Source: Streptomyces sparsogenes
GTDB taxonomy: Bacteria > Actinomycetota > Actinomycetes > Streptomycetales > Streptomycetaceae
Direction of reading: 5' to 3'
Assembly: GCF_001704635.1 (NCBI RefSeq)
Contig: NZ_MAXF01000035.1
Location: 1 to 64,000 of the forward strand
Length of the DNA: 64,000 bases
In this document: piece by piece, positions 1 through 7,458 of the stretch
How positions within the stretch are numbered: the stretch's first letter is position 1
Layout of the letters: each line of letters begins with the position of its first letter
Notes under the pieces: generated by a model
Seen by the model: the letters and a program-made list of their open reading frames with translations, nothing else
Database searches by the model: none
What the model was told of the DNA's origin: nothing
Position numbers and translations under genes: made by a program

Positions 1-212
1 TCGGCGGCGGCGGCCAGGACCTTGGCCTGGTCGAGGTAGCTGGCCGCTGGTGTGTCACCGCCCAGCGCGTAGGCTTCGTCGGCCGCGCGCACATGCACCG
101 CGTCCCGGTCCGGATCGGCATAGACCGCAACACTCGCGATCCCGGCATCCCGACAGGCACGGGCAACGCGGACCGCGATTTCGCCACGATTGGCGATGAG
201 CACCTTTTTCAT
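1..212 (-). CDS. Biotin carboxylase (acyl-CoA carboxylase alpha subunit), N-terminal part only
   Basis: These are the first 70 residues of a biotin carboxylase, the ATP-dependent subunit of an acyl-CoA carboxylase that makes malonyl- or methylmalonyl-CoA. The ATG is preceded by a purine-rich AGGGAAGAGAG. The protein opens with the family motif [15 protein letters not shown] (ANRGEIA at residues 7-13), followed by a typical AVYADPDRD stretch. The gene runs off the left edge, so a fused biotin-carrier domain, common in actinobacteria, cannot be checked. It lies on the same strand as the polyketide genes, about 50 bp after the last hydrolase and behind a small hairpin. Supplying malonyl extender units to the pathway is an inference; a housekeeping role is also possible. 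Confidence 0.85.
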   Translation of the reverse strand, partial: MKKVLIANRGEIAVRVARACRDAGIASVAVYADPDRDAVHVRAADEAYALGGDTPAASYLDQAKVLAAAA

Positions 213-237
213 GCTCTCTCTTCCCTCTGTCAGAAGA

Positions 238-256
238 ACCGTCCGTCCCGGACGGT
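238..256 (-). terminator. Small hairpin between hydrolase and biotin carboxylase genes
   Basis: ACCGTCC and GGACGGT form a perfect 7-bp stem around a 5-nt loop, just after the hydrolase stop codon and 26 nt before the biotin carboxylase start. No U-tract follows. It may attenuate or only partly end transcription, so the two genes could still be co-transcribed. Confidence 0.35.
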
Positions 257-262
257 CGGTGG

Positions 263-1192
263 CTACCCCAGGGCCCGCTTGAGGAAATCCAGTACGACAT
301 TCGCGTATGCCTCGGGATCGGTCTCGAGGCCGAGCAGGTGTCCGGCGTTCGGCAGGACATGCGTCTCGGCCTGGTCATAGCGCTCCGCGAGCGCGTCCAC
401 CGAGGAGGGCGGCACGATGTCGTCCCGCTCCCCCGACATGAACAGCAGCGGTATCTCGGCGAACTTCCCCGTCGTGGGCGGCGGCCACTGCGCGCGGACC
501 ATGGCGGGCCCCAGCGCACACATGACCCCGGTGACCACCGACCGGGACGGCTCCCCGCCGAGCAGCCCCGGCAGCGGGAACATCCCGGCCTCCAGGGACT
601 TGCGCAGCAGCGGGGGCACGTCGTGGCCGGGGCCGCTGTCGCAGACCAGCGCGTCCACGGAGAAGCCCTCGTGCGTCAGCGCCCACATGGACGAGAAGCA
701 GGAGAAGGTGAAGCCGTAGACGGCGATCCGGGCCGGGCCGTAGCCCAGGCCGCCCCGCAGATGGGAGACGACGGCGGTGATGTCGCTGGCGAACCGGTCG
801 CCGAGGCCGAGCACCGCCCGGTCGACGCTGCTGGCCCCGTGGTTGCGGTGGTCGAACAGGCAGACGGTGTAGCCCGCGTCGTGCAGGAACTTGGCGTGGC
901 CGAGGCTGCGCGTCTTGTCCGTCCCCATGCTGTGCCCGAGGACCACCACCTTCCGCTCCGACCCGGGGCACAGCCAGGCGTGGATGTACTTCCGGGCGGC
1001 GAAGGGGATCCTCAGCTCCGTGCCGGGCAACCCGTGGTCCCGCGGGGACTCGTGCGGCGCCCGGCGGCGCGGATGGAAGGCCCGGTACGCCAGCCAGGCC
1101 CCGTACAAGGGGGCCAGCGGCAGCGCCGCGACCGACAGGGCGCGGGATCTCAGCGCGGAGTTCCGTACCGGCTTCTGCCGTGGCTCGGGCAT
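263..1192 (-). CDS. Alpha/beta hydrolase with Thr at the nucleophile position
   Basis: The 309-residue protein has an alpha/beta-hydrolase fold. Residues about 17-38 are hydrophobic and could be a membrane anchor. LGHSMG (85-90) forms the oxyanion region, Asp257/Asp258 (GERDD) is the acid and His285 (NAGH) the base. The nucleophile elbow reads G160-F-T-F-S164, so the usual Ser is Thr162. The paralogue at 7455-8474 has G-F-S-F-S at the same place. The ATG is chosen because GGAGG lies 8 nt upstream; longer in-frame starts would overlap the upstream gene. It is the last gene before the biotin carboxylase in the polyketide operon. Chain release or an acyl hydrolase role is inferred. If Thr cannot act as nucleophile it may be catalytically dead. 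Confidence 0.85.
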   Translation of the reverse strand: MPEPRQKPVRNSALRSRALSVAALPLAPLYGAWLAYRAFHPRRRAPHESPRDHGLPGTELRIPFAARKYIHAWLCPGSERKVVVLGHSMGTDKTRSLGHAKFLHDAGYTVCLFDHRNHGASSVDRAVLGLGDRFASDITAVVSHLRGGLGYGPARIAVYGFTFSCFSSMWALTHEGFSVDALVCDSGPGHDVPPLLRKSLEAGMFPLPGLLGGEPSRSVVTGVMCALGPAMVRAQWPPPTTGKFAEIPLLFMSGERDDIVPPSSVDALAERYDQAETHVLPNAGHLLGLETDPEAYANVVLDFLKRALG

Positions 1193-1278
1193 CTGCGTCC
1201 TCCGGGGAGGGGTGGGGTGTCCGTCGGGAGTCAGAGCTGTCTCGTCTCGGTTTCGTGTGCGATCCGGGTCGTGCGGGG

Positions 1279-1995
1279 TCAGCCGCAGCCCCCGGCGTGG
1301 CCGTGGTCCGCGGAGCGGGCGGCGGCGAGGTCCGGGCCGGGCGGCGGCGGGGCCGGCGCGCCCCCGCGCGGCCCGGCGCGGACGGACTCGACGAACGCGG
1401 GCAGCCGGTCCACCCCCCAGAACCGGTCGTAGCCGTGGCGGAAGAACGGGACGCCGAACGCCCCGTCCCGGCCCAGGGCGAGCAGCGCCGCCAGCCCCCG
1501 CCCCTCGCGCAACTCCCGGTCCCCGGCCGCCCCCGCCAGCCGGTCGGCCGGCAGCCCCAGCTCCTCCGCGACGCCGGCGATCACCGCCGGGTCGCAGATG
1601 TCGCGGCCCTCCTGCCAGCGGGCCCGGTAGACGCGCTCGATGTACCGCGGGCCGAGCCCGGCGTCCAGCGCCGGGAAGTACGCCAGGTGGGGCACCTCCC
1701 ACACCGGGTCCTGGTCCACCGGCCAGCGGATGTCCAGCCCGCGGGCGCGGGCGAGGCGCCGTACGTCCTGGAGGATGTAGAGGTGCTTCTCCCGGGACAT
1801 GGGGGTGTACGGGAAGGTCTCGCCGTGCTCGTTCATCAGGCGCTCGCCGTCCGCGTCCGGTTCCCACCACGGGCGCCATTCCACCGCCTGTGCGACATCC
1901 GGATAGCGGTCCATCAGGTCACGGTAGGCGATCCAGCTGTACGGACTGCGGAAATTGAAATAGAAGCGTGCCACCCTGCCGCGCTCCCGGGCCAT
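1279..1995 (-). CDS. DsbA-family / 2-hydroxychromene-2-carboxylate isomerase-like protein
   Basis: The 238-residue protein belongs to the thioredoxin-fold DsbA family, HCCA-isomerase/kappa-GST branch. Its N-terminus FYFNFRSPYSWIAY (11-24) carries the S-P-Y element that replaces the Cys-x-x-Cys of true DsbA, so it should not be a disulfide oxidase. The FGVPFF segment near residue 180 is the conserved cis-Pro region. Members isomerise double bonds or bind glutathione-like thiols. Beside dehydratase and reductase genes, a role in double-bond E/Z isomerisation of a polyene chain is a reasonable inference. An AGGGGGA ribosome binding site supports the start. The Pro/Ala-rich last 30 residues look dispensable. 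Confidence 0.8.
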   Translation of the reverse strand: MARERGRVARFYFNFRSPYSWIAYRDLMDRYPDVAQAVEWRPWWEPDADGERLMNEHGETFPYTPMSREKHLYILQDVRRLARARGLDIRWPVDQDPVWEVPHLAYFPALDAGLGPRYIERVYRARWQEGRDICDPAVIAGVAEELGLPADRLAGAAGDRELREGRGLAALLALGRDGAFGVPFFRHGYDRFWGVDRLPAFVESVRAGPRGGAPAPPPPGPDLAAARSADHGHAGGCG

Positions 1996-2041
1996 CGCCG
2001 GTCCCCCTTTCCGTTCCCGTCCGGTTTTTCCTCCGGCCGGC

Positions 2042-2785
2042 TCAGATCACGATGCCGCCGTCGATCTCGAACACCGCTCCCGTCACATACTCCGCTCCGA
2101 CCAGGAAGGCCACCATGTCGGCGACCTCCTCCGGGCGGCCGAAGCGGCCGAGCGGAATGCTTCCCGACATCTGCTTCCGCACGCTCTCCGACAGCGTGGC
2201 GGTCATGTCGGTGTCGATGAATCCGGGCGCCACCGCATTGGCCCGGATGCCGTAGCGGCCGACCTCCTTGGCGAGCGACTTGGTGAATCCGATGATCCCC
2301 GCCTTGGACGCCGCGTAATTGCTCTGCGTGGCGTGTCCGTGGACTCCGGCCACCGACGAGATGTTCACGATGCAGCCGGTTTTGCGCTTCATCATCCCGA
2401 AGACCACCGAGCGGCACAGGTGGAACGTGCCGTCCAGGTTGACGTCCATCACCTGCCGCCACTCCTCGTCCTTCATCAGCAGCAGCGGATTGTCCCGGGT
2501 GATGCCCGCCGAGGTGACCGCGACGTCGATGGGGCCCAGCCGCTCCTCGGTGAAGGCGACCAGCTCACGCACCGAGTCGGCGTCCGAGACGTCCGCCCGC
2601 CTGCCGACGACCCGCCCGCCGCCGAGCTGCTCCGCCTCCTTCTCCAGGGCGTGCGCGGCGTCGGGGCAGGACCGGTAGCAGAACGCGACGTCGAAGCCGT
2701 CCCGGGCCAGCCGCAGCACGGTGGCGCGGCCGATGCCGCGCGAGCCGCCGGAGACCAGGGCGACGCGGTTCACGGGGTCGGTCAT
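2042..2785 (-). CDS. FabG-like 3-ketoacyl-ACP reductase (polyketide ketoreductase)
   Basis: This 247-residue short-chain dehydrogenase should reduce the beta-keto group of an ACP-bound chain with NADPH. It has the cofactor loop GGSRGIG (13-19), Asn116, the catalytic Ser143 in NISS, Tyr157 and Lys161 in YAASK, and the FabG-type PGFIDTDMT loop. The ATG is preferred over an upstream GTG at 2797 because GGAGGTGA lies at ideal distance before it, inside the end of the dehydratase gene. It is the only ketoreductase in the locus, so it probably serves every extension cycle. Assignment to the family is firm; its substrate is inferred from context. Confidence 0.93.
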   Translation of the reverse strand: MTDPVNRVALVSGGSRGIGRATVLRLARDGFDVAFCYRSCPDAAHALEKEAEQLGGGRVVGRRADVSDADSVRELVAFTEERLGPIDVAVTSAGITRDNPLLLMKDEEWRQVMDVNLDGTFHLCRSVVFGMMKRKTGCIVNISSVAGVHGHATQSNYAASKAGIIGFTKSLAKEVGRYGIRANAVAPGFIDTDMTATLSESVRKQMSGSIPLGRFGRPEEVADMVAFLVGAEYVTGAVFEIDGGIVI

Positions 2786-2789
2786 CCGG

Positions 2790-3758
2790 TCACTCACCTC
2801 CGGCAGGCGCCGCGGCCGTCAGGTCGGCGGCCGGACGCGTCGTCATCACCATGCGGCCGACCGTCAGGACGGCCTCGCCCCCGGCCCGGCTCTCGCCCTC
2901 GAAGACGAAGGTGTCGCCCACCCGGCGGGTCAGCCGTGCGCGGTGTTCGACCAGGTCGCCGGGGGCGACCGGGCGGGCCGGCCGGGCGTCGGTGATGCCG
3001 CCCAGGAGCATCACCTGGCCGCTGAGCACATCCGGATTCGGCCGGTCGCGGGTCGCCAGCACCGCGGCGACCTGGCACCAGGACTCGACCAGGACCGTCC
3101 ACGGGTAGTGGTGGTCCTGGTCGGTGGCCTTGTCCGGCAGCCCCTCGTACCAGGGCTCATTGCCGCTGACCGCCTTCCAGCCGGTCGCCCGCTCGCCCGG
3201 CACCAGCTCGGTGACCCGGTCGACCAGCAGCATCGGATAGCGGTGCGGCAGCAGCCGCTTGAGCGCGCTCGCCGTGATCGCCACCCGGTGTGCCGGATTC
3301 CCGGGCGGGGCCGAAGGCGCACCGGGGGTCTGGAAGCCTCTGGGGGCCTCGGGGGCCGGCCGCGGCCCGCCGTCGCGGGCGTAGCGCAGCCGTACGAGCG
3401 CGGCGGGCCCGCGCGGGGTGGCCGCGGCCACCCGGCAGCGCCAGGCCCCGTCCTCGCGCGACCAGGTGATCTCGCAGGTCAGCAGGTCGCCGGGGAGGAC
3501 CGGGCCGGTGAACCGGGAGGACTCGACGGCCATCAGCGCCCAGGCCTCGCCCGGTTCGGGGAGGGTGGCCAGGGCGCCGCGGTGGGCGCACTCCACGACA
3601 CACATGCCGGGGAGGACGGGGAAGCCGGGGAAGTGCCCGGCGAACACCCGTTCCGTGGCGTCGATGCGGACCGCGGTCCGGGCCGGGCGCTTGCCCGGGG
3701 ATCCGGGGTCGACGACCTCGACCGCGCCGTCGACCGGGCCGCACGCCGTCGCCGTCAC
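2790..3758 (-). CDS. Double-hotdog FabZ/FabA-like dehydratase
   Basis: This 322-residue protein fuses two hotdog domains, expected to dehydrate beta-hydroxyacyl-ACP. Domain 1 keeps the FabZ signature AGHFPGFPVLPGMCVVE with His42 and Glu56. Domain 2 (from about 168) starts with LLPHRYPMLLVDRVTE, also FabZ-like, but its active-site segment is changed to DQDHHYPWTVLVES, keeping a His and Glu225. About 25 low-complexity residues link them. Highly reducing type II PKSs usually use two separate FabZ-like partners, and here they appear joined. The GTG start lies 1 nt after the ACP stop, with GGGGAAATGAG upstream; an earlier ATG at 3791 would overlap the ACP gene by 32 nt. Confidence 0.88.
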   Translation of the reverse strand: MTATACGPVDGAVEVVDPGSPGKRPARTAVRIDATERVFAGHFPGFPVLPGMCVVECAHRGALATLPEPGEAWALMAVESSRFTGPVLPGDLLTCEITWSREDGAWRCRVAAATPRGPAALVRLRYARDGGPRPAPEAPRGFQTPGAPSAPPGNPAHRVAITASALKRLLPHRYPMLLVDRVTELVPGERATGWKAVSGNEPWYEGLPDKATDQDHHYPWTVLVESWCQVAAVLATRDRPNPDVLSGQVMLLGGITDARPARPVAPGDLVEHRARLTRRVGDTFVFEGESRAGGEAVLTVGRMVMTTRPAADLTAAAPAGGE

Positions 3759-3759
3759 C

Positions 3760-4014
3760 TCATTTCCCCAGCTTCGAGGCCAGCAGGTCATGGACGTTCC
3801 GCAGGCAGGTGATCTCCTTCATCTCCTGCTCCCGCAGCTTCACGGAGTACTTCTTCTCCAGGACGACCATGACCTCCAGGGCCATGAGCGAGTCGACGCC
3901 CAGCTCCTTGACGAAGTCGGCGTCGTCGGTGACGTCCTCCTCCTCGACGTCGAGGACGTCGGCGACGAAGGCGCGCAGCTCCTCCAGGTCCAGGGCGGCG
4001 GCGGTGTCGGCCAT
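3760..4014 (-). CDS. Acyl carrier protein 2
   Basis: This 84-residue acyl carrier protein carries the growing chain on a 4'-phosphopantetheine arm. The attachment site is Ser42 in the motif LGVDSLMALEV, and the surrounding acidic helices (VLDVEEEDVTDDADF) are typical. The start is supported by GAGGAG 8 nt upstream. It lies between the transacylase and the dehydratase, next to the enzymes that load and process the chain. A second, distinct ACP is at the head of the operon, so the two may serve different ketosynthase pairs. Identification is secure; division of labour is unknown. Confidence 0.95.
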   Translation of the reverse strand: MADTAAALDLEELRAFVADVLDVEEEDVTDDADFVKELGVDSLMALEVMVVLEKKYSVKLREQEMKEITCLRNVHDLLASKLGK

Positions 4015-4033
4015 GCGGGTTCTCCTCGCGGTT

Positions 4034-4106
4034 CTGAGCGTTCTGGCGTTCTCGGGGTTTTCGGGGTTTTCGGCGTTCTGAAGCTTCTCGGCGTTCTCGG
4101 CGTTGT
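4034..4106. repeat. Degenerate 9-bp repeats between transacylase and ACP genes
   Basis: The short spacer is made of imperfect GTTCTCGGC / GGTTTTCGG units (on the minus strand AACGCCGAG / AACCCCGAA), about eight in a row. They fill the space between the transacylase stop and the ACP ribosome binding site. Similar short-unit repeats occur inside many genes of this operon. Confidence 0.7.
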
Positions 4107-5090
4107 TCAGGGGGTTTCGGCGGTCAGCTTGGTGAGGGTGGCGGAGGAGTCGACCGGGACGGTCACCGCGCCCGTGGCGATGCGGCGGATCATCCCCGTC
4201 AGCTGGCGGCCGGGGCCGAGTTCCACGAACCGGGCGCAGCCCAGCTCCTCGGCCAGGGTGCGCACGCAAGCGTCCCAGCGGATCGGGCTGGTGAGCTGGC
4301 GCAGTTCCAGGTCCCGCCATCCGTCGCCGCCGGTGTGGGGGCGGGCGTCCACGTTGGCGACGACGGGCATGTGCTCGGCGGCGAACTCCACGGCGGCCAG
4401 CGCCGCCTTCAGCTCGGCCGCCGCGTCCGCCATGCGCGGGCTGTGGAAGGCGCCGCCGACCGCGAGCGGAATCACCTTGCCGCCGCTCTCCACGGCCGAC
4501 TCGCCGAGCCGGGCCACGCCGTCGGCGGTGCCCGAGACCACGATGGCGCCGGGCGCGTTGATGTTCGCGACCCACAGCTCCTCGCCCGCCTCGCGGGTCC
4601 GCGCGGCCAGCTCCTCCACGGTCTCCTCGTCGAGGCGGACCACCGCGGCCATGGTGCCGGGCGACTTCTCGGCGCACGCGCGCATGGCCCGGCCACGGGC
4701 GGCGACCAGGCGGGCAGTGTCGGCGAGCGAGAGCGCCCCCGAGGCGTACAGCGCCGTGTACTCGCCCAGGCTGTGCCCCGCGCAGGCGGCCACCTCGCCC
4801 AGCACACCGGCGGCGGCCGCCTCGCGGTGGGCGAGCACCTCGGTGGTGAACACGGCGATCTGGGCCAGGTCGGTGCGGCGCATTGTCTCGTCGTCGGCCT
4901 TCAGCAGCAGGTCCTCGACGTCGACGCCGGTGTACTCGGAGATCCCGGCGACCAGCGGCCAGGACTCGGTCTCGCGCCAGGCCTCGCCCATGCCCTGCTT
5001 CTGGGCTCCCTGCCCGGGGAACACCAGCGCGGTGCGCGGCTCCGCCGGGTCGCCGTCCCGCTCCGGTTTCTCCGTGGTCTCGTTCGTCAT
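4107..5090 (-). CDS. Malonyl-CoA:ACP transacylase (FabD family)
   Basis: This 327-residue acyltransferase should load malonyl units onto the carrier proteins. It has the N-terminal FPGQGAQ oxyanion motif (24-30), the nucleophile Ser107 in GHSLGEY, Arg132 in the carboxylate-binding helix and His216 in GGAFHSP. The AFHS form is the one normally seen in malonyl-specific enzymes, whereas methylmalonyl enzymes carry YASH. GAGGAG precedes the ATG at 9 nt. As the only acyltransferase in the locus it probably acts in trans for all ketosynthases. Type II systems often borrow the primary-metabolism enzyme, so a dedicated copy is notable. Confidence 0.93.
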   Translation of the reverse strand: MTNETTEKPERDGDPAEPRTALVFPGQGAQKQGMGEAWRETESWPLVAGISEYTGVDVEDLLLKADDETMRRTDLAQIAVFTTEVLAHREAAAAGVLGEVAACAGHSLGEYTALYASGALSLADTARLVAARGRAMRACAEKSPGTMAAVVRLDEETVEELAARTREAGEELWVANINAPGAIVVSGTADGVARLGESAVESGGKVIPLAVGGAFHSPRMADAAAELKAALAAVEFAAEHMPVVANVDARPHTGGDGWRDLELRQLTSPIRWDACVRTLAEELGCARFVELGPGRQLTGMIRRIATGAVTVPVDSSATLTKLTAETP

Positions 5091-5115
5091 CTCAGCCAGC
5101 TCCTCACGGTGGTCC

Positions 5116-6249
5116 TCACGGTTGCGTCGTCGCGTGCGGCCGGGTCCGCAGGAGGGCCGCGCCGACCACGCCGTCCCGGTCGACCGAGGTGACCAGGGCC
5201 GGGCTGCCGGGGGCCGCCTCCCGCCGCTCGGCGAGCGCCAGTACGGCGGCGATCTGGAAGGCCGCCGAGGCGGCGTACGTGTCCCCGATGGAGTCGGCGG
5301 CGGAGACCCGCAGCGGCTCATGGCCGCCGAGGACCTCGGCGAGGGCGGCGCGCTCCGCCTCCCCCTCCGCGCCGGGCGCCTGCGAGTCGGCCACCGCCCA
5401 CAGCCGCCCGGCCTCCGTGCCCGTACGGTCCAGCAGCCGCCGGACCACCTCGGCCAGCACCGTGCGGGCCCGCTCCGGGTCGGCGGCGAAGCCGAACTCG
5501 ACACCCGCGACATCGACCAGGCCGCCCCGGCCGTGCTCGCGCGCGGACTCCTCCGGCTCCAGCAGCCACACCGCCGCGCCCTCGCCGAGCACGGCCGCGG
5601 TGTCGCCGTCGGCGCGGGCGTGCCACTCCAGCCAGGCGCGGGCGGAGGAGAACTCCTCGACGGCCCCGCACAGCACGGTGCCGGCCCGCCCGGCGCGTTG
5701 CAGGCGCAGCGCGTACTGGAGGGTGAGCAGCCCGGTGGCGCGGCCGCCGGCGACGGTGGTGTTGGGGCCCTTGAGCCCGTGCCAGATGGCGGACTGCCCG
5801 GCCGCGCGGTTCATGACGGTGTTGGGGAAGCGGGCCGGGTCCACGAAGAAGGGGCGCTCGCTGACCAGGGAGTCGCGGGTGAAGTCCATGATGGACTGGG
5901 CACTTCCGGTGCTGGTGCCCAGCGCCACGCCGGTGTCCTCGCCGACGCCGGGGAGGCGTTCGCCGGCCGCGTCCCCGTCGGTGAGCAGCCGGCCGAGGGC
6001 GGTGACCGCCAGCCCGGTGGCCCGGTCCATGGAGCGGGTGCCCTTGCGGCCGAGGATCTGCTTGATGTGGAAGTCGGGCACCAGGCAGGCCTCCTGGAAG
6101 GGCACGGACCACTCCTCGGGGTCCAGTGGCCCAGCGGCCCTGCGTCCCGAGCGCAGCCCGGTGGAGAAGTCCGCCCCGTGCAGGCCCAGCGGAGATACGG
6201 CGGCCCAGGCGGAGATGACCGGGCCGCCGGTGGCGGTGGCGTAGACCAT
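5116..6249 (-). CDS. Ketosynthase-like protein without catalytic residues (KS6, chain-length-factor-like)
   Basis: The 377-residue protein has the thiolase fold of a beta-ketoacyl synthase (early VISAWAAVSPLG, central LKGPNTTVAGGRATGLL). Counting seven residues after GPN, the nucleophile Cys is replaced by Arg170. The PHGTGT histidine segment is AVADSQAPG and the GH(S/T) histidine segment is DSIGDTYAAS, so all three catalytic residues are lost. It is therefore probably a non-condensing partner or chain-length-factor-like subunit for one of the active ketosynthases. AAGGAG stands 11 nt before the chosen ATG. It lies directly downstream of the DsrE-family trio and upstream of the transacylase, all on one strand. 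Its partner is unknown. Confidence 0.85.
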   Translation of the reverse strand: MVYATATGGPVISAWAAVSPLGLHGADFSTGLRSGRRAAGPLDPEEWSVPFQEACLVPDFHIKQILGRKGTRSMDRATGLAVTALGRLLTDGDAAGERLPGVGEDTGVALGTSTGSAQSIMDFTRDSLVSERPFFVDPARFPNTVMNRAAGQSAIWHGLKGPNTTVAGGRATGLLTLQYALRLQRAGRAGTVLCGAVEEFSSARAWLEWHARADGDTAAVLGEGAAVWLLEPEESAREHGRGGLVDVAGVEFGFAADPERARTVLAEVVRRLLDRTGTEAGRLWAVADSQAPGAEGEAERAALAEVLGGHEPLRVSAADSIGDTYAASAAFQIAAVLALAERREAAPGSPALVTSVDRDGVVGAALLRTRPHATTQP

Positions 6250-6323
6250 GGATCCGTGTACTCCTTCGGTAGGGGTGGAGGCTGGGGTGTGCGCGGCGGG
6301 CGCGCCGGCGCGCCGGGGGCCGG

Positions 6324-6722
6324 TCACAGGAACCACACCTGTTCGTACGAGGGCCAGCGGGCGGCCAGTCCGCCCCCCTCGATGACGCGTACGCCGGGCA
6401 GCAGCCGGTCCGCGGCGGTGCGGCCGAGCGCGGTCAGGTCGGGCTCCTCGACCAGCACGGCCACGCCCGCGGCGAGGGTCTCGCGCAGCGTGGCGCGCGG
6501 GTCGGTGAGGGTGTCCAGGGTGCGCCGGCCGATGCGCAGGGCCGGTTCGTAGTCGGTGTCCAGGGCGTAGCTGGCGGCGAGGCCGCGCAGGGCGAGATCG
6601 GTGCCGCCGCTCTGCCGGTGCAGCTCGACGACCAGGGGCAGCACATCGGCGAACTGCCGCTCGACCGCGCCCCGGTAGGCGCGTTCGATCATCACCAGCC
6701 AGCGGGCCGTCGCCTCGGACAC
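6324..6722 (-). CDS. DsrE/DsrF-family-like protein C (third of trio)
   Basis: The 132-residue protein looks like a divergent DsrE-fold subunit. An opening strand ARWLVMIERAYRG and a helix ADVLPLVVELHRQSGG are followed by a C-terminal half, ETLAAGVAVLVEEPDL and LLPGVRVIEGG, that matches the late beta-alpha-beta part of DsrE/TusB-type proteins. It ends in VWFL, as TusB-like proteins often end in a Trp-containing strand. It contains no cysteine, so it could only be structural in a sulfur relay. The reading frame overlaps the preceding gene. GTG at 6722 is preferred because GGGGG lies 10 nt upstream, but GTG at 6731 is possible. Family assignment is by pattern only and moderately sure. Confidence 0.6.
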   Translation of the reverse strand: MSEATARWLVMIERAYRGAVERQFADVLPLVVELHRQSGGTDLALRGLAASYALDTDYEPALRIGRRTLDTLTDPRATLRETLAAGVAVLVEEPDLTALGRTAADRLLPGVRVIEGGGLAARWPSYEQVWFL

Positions 6723-6724
6723 GG

Positions 6725-7132
6725 TCAGCACACCCCCAGCGTCAGACACTTGTCGGCGGCCGCCACGTGCTCGGCGAACTTGAACAGGGGCCGCCTGCGG
6801 ACCTGCGGGATCTGGTCGGCGGTGCCCCGCTCCTCGGAGCAGAAGGCGCACACGTACCAGTGGAGGCGGTCCGGGTGGTCGGTCAGCAGCTCGCGCACGA
6901 TCCGGGGGGCGGAGGGGTACTCCCGGTCCCAGTCGGCGTAGTTGCGCGGCTTGGTGTCGCCCAGGCCCGCCCAGGTCAGGCGGGTGGCGTCGCCGCAGGC
7001 CCACACCTGCACCCGCGCGCCCCTGTCCAGCAGCGAGGTGGTCAGCCGCAGGGCCGAGCCGACCAGTTCGGTCTGGTGCGGGGCCCCGGAGAGCTGTAAC
7101 AGGACCTCGGTGCGCGGCGGTGTCCAGGCCAT
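6725..7132 (-). CDS. DsrE/TusD-family sulfur-relay-like protein B (Cys-bearing)
   Basis: This 135-residue protein is close to TusD/DsrE in size (about 130 residues) and layout: a first strand EVLLQLSGAP, a long helix, VQVWACGDAT, then WYVCAFCSEERG (92-103) and a last strand KCLTLGVC. In TusD and DsrE the sulfur-accepting Cys lies in a V-C-x5-R-G segment just before a helix; Cys95 here fits that spot, and Cys98, Cys129 and Cys135 are close. It would therefore be the persulfide carrier of the trio. TGATG couples its start to the stop of protein A, and its own stop overlaps protein C. Membership in the DsrE family is likely; a sulfur-transfer role is inferred and untested. Confidence 0.72.
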   Translation of the reverse strand: MAWTPPRTEVLLQLSGAPHQTELVGSALRLTTSLLDRGARVQVWACGDATRLTWAGLGDTKPRNYADWDREYPSAPRIVRELLTDHPDRLHWYVCAFCSEERGTADQIPQVRRRPLFKFAEHVAAADKCLTLGVC

Positions 7133-7458
7133 CAGTGCCACACCGCCCGCGAGCCGGGGGCGAGCAGCCGGTCCGCCACCTCGTCCATGTCCGCCATGCG
7201 GGAGCCGGGCAGCAGATCGCCGGCCACCAGGGCGCGCTGGGCGGCCGAGAAGGTGTCCACCCACAGCTCGCCGCCGCTCCGGAGGAAGGCCGCGACGCCC
7301 TGGGAGGCGCCGGGCAGCGCGGCGGTCACCCCGTTCTCGACGAGGAACAGCACCACGTGGTGGCCGTCCTGGAGCAGCCGCAGCGCGTCGCCGGCGAACC
7401 GCTCGCAGGCGGCCCCGGACTCGGGCCCGCCGCTCTCGACGAGCAGGTGGTCGGTCAT
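7132..7458 (-). CDS. DsrE-family-like protein A
   Basis: This 108-residue protein has a DsrE-type pattern: strand MTDHLLVES, helix with ALRLLQDGHHV, strand VVLFLVENGV, helix, strand GELWVD, and a closing Trp (RAVWH). The L-Q-D-G-H-H-V-V-L-F-L-V-E-N-G-V stretch is very like the second helix-strand unit of DsrE, DsrF and DsrH proteins. It has one Cys (residue 18), not at the DsrE position, so it is more like the TusB/TusC-type partner subunits. ATGA overlaps the end of the preceding hydrolase gene and TGATG joins it to protein B, so these genes are made in step. Function in the pathway is unknown. Confidence 0.65.
   Translation of the reverse strand: MTDHLLVESGGPESGAACERFAGDALRLLQDGHHVVLFLVENGVTAALPGASQGVAAFLRSGGELWVDTFSAAQRALVAGDLLPGSRMADMDEVADRLLAPGSRAVWH

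Noticed and set aside
3418-6552. Long open frame on the plus strand opposite the dehydratase, ACP, transacylase and KS6 genes
   Set aside because: It is the antisense shadow of clearly homologous minus-strand genes; its product is low-complexity Arg/Ser/Ala-rich with no family features.
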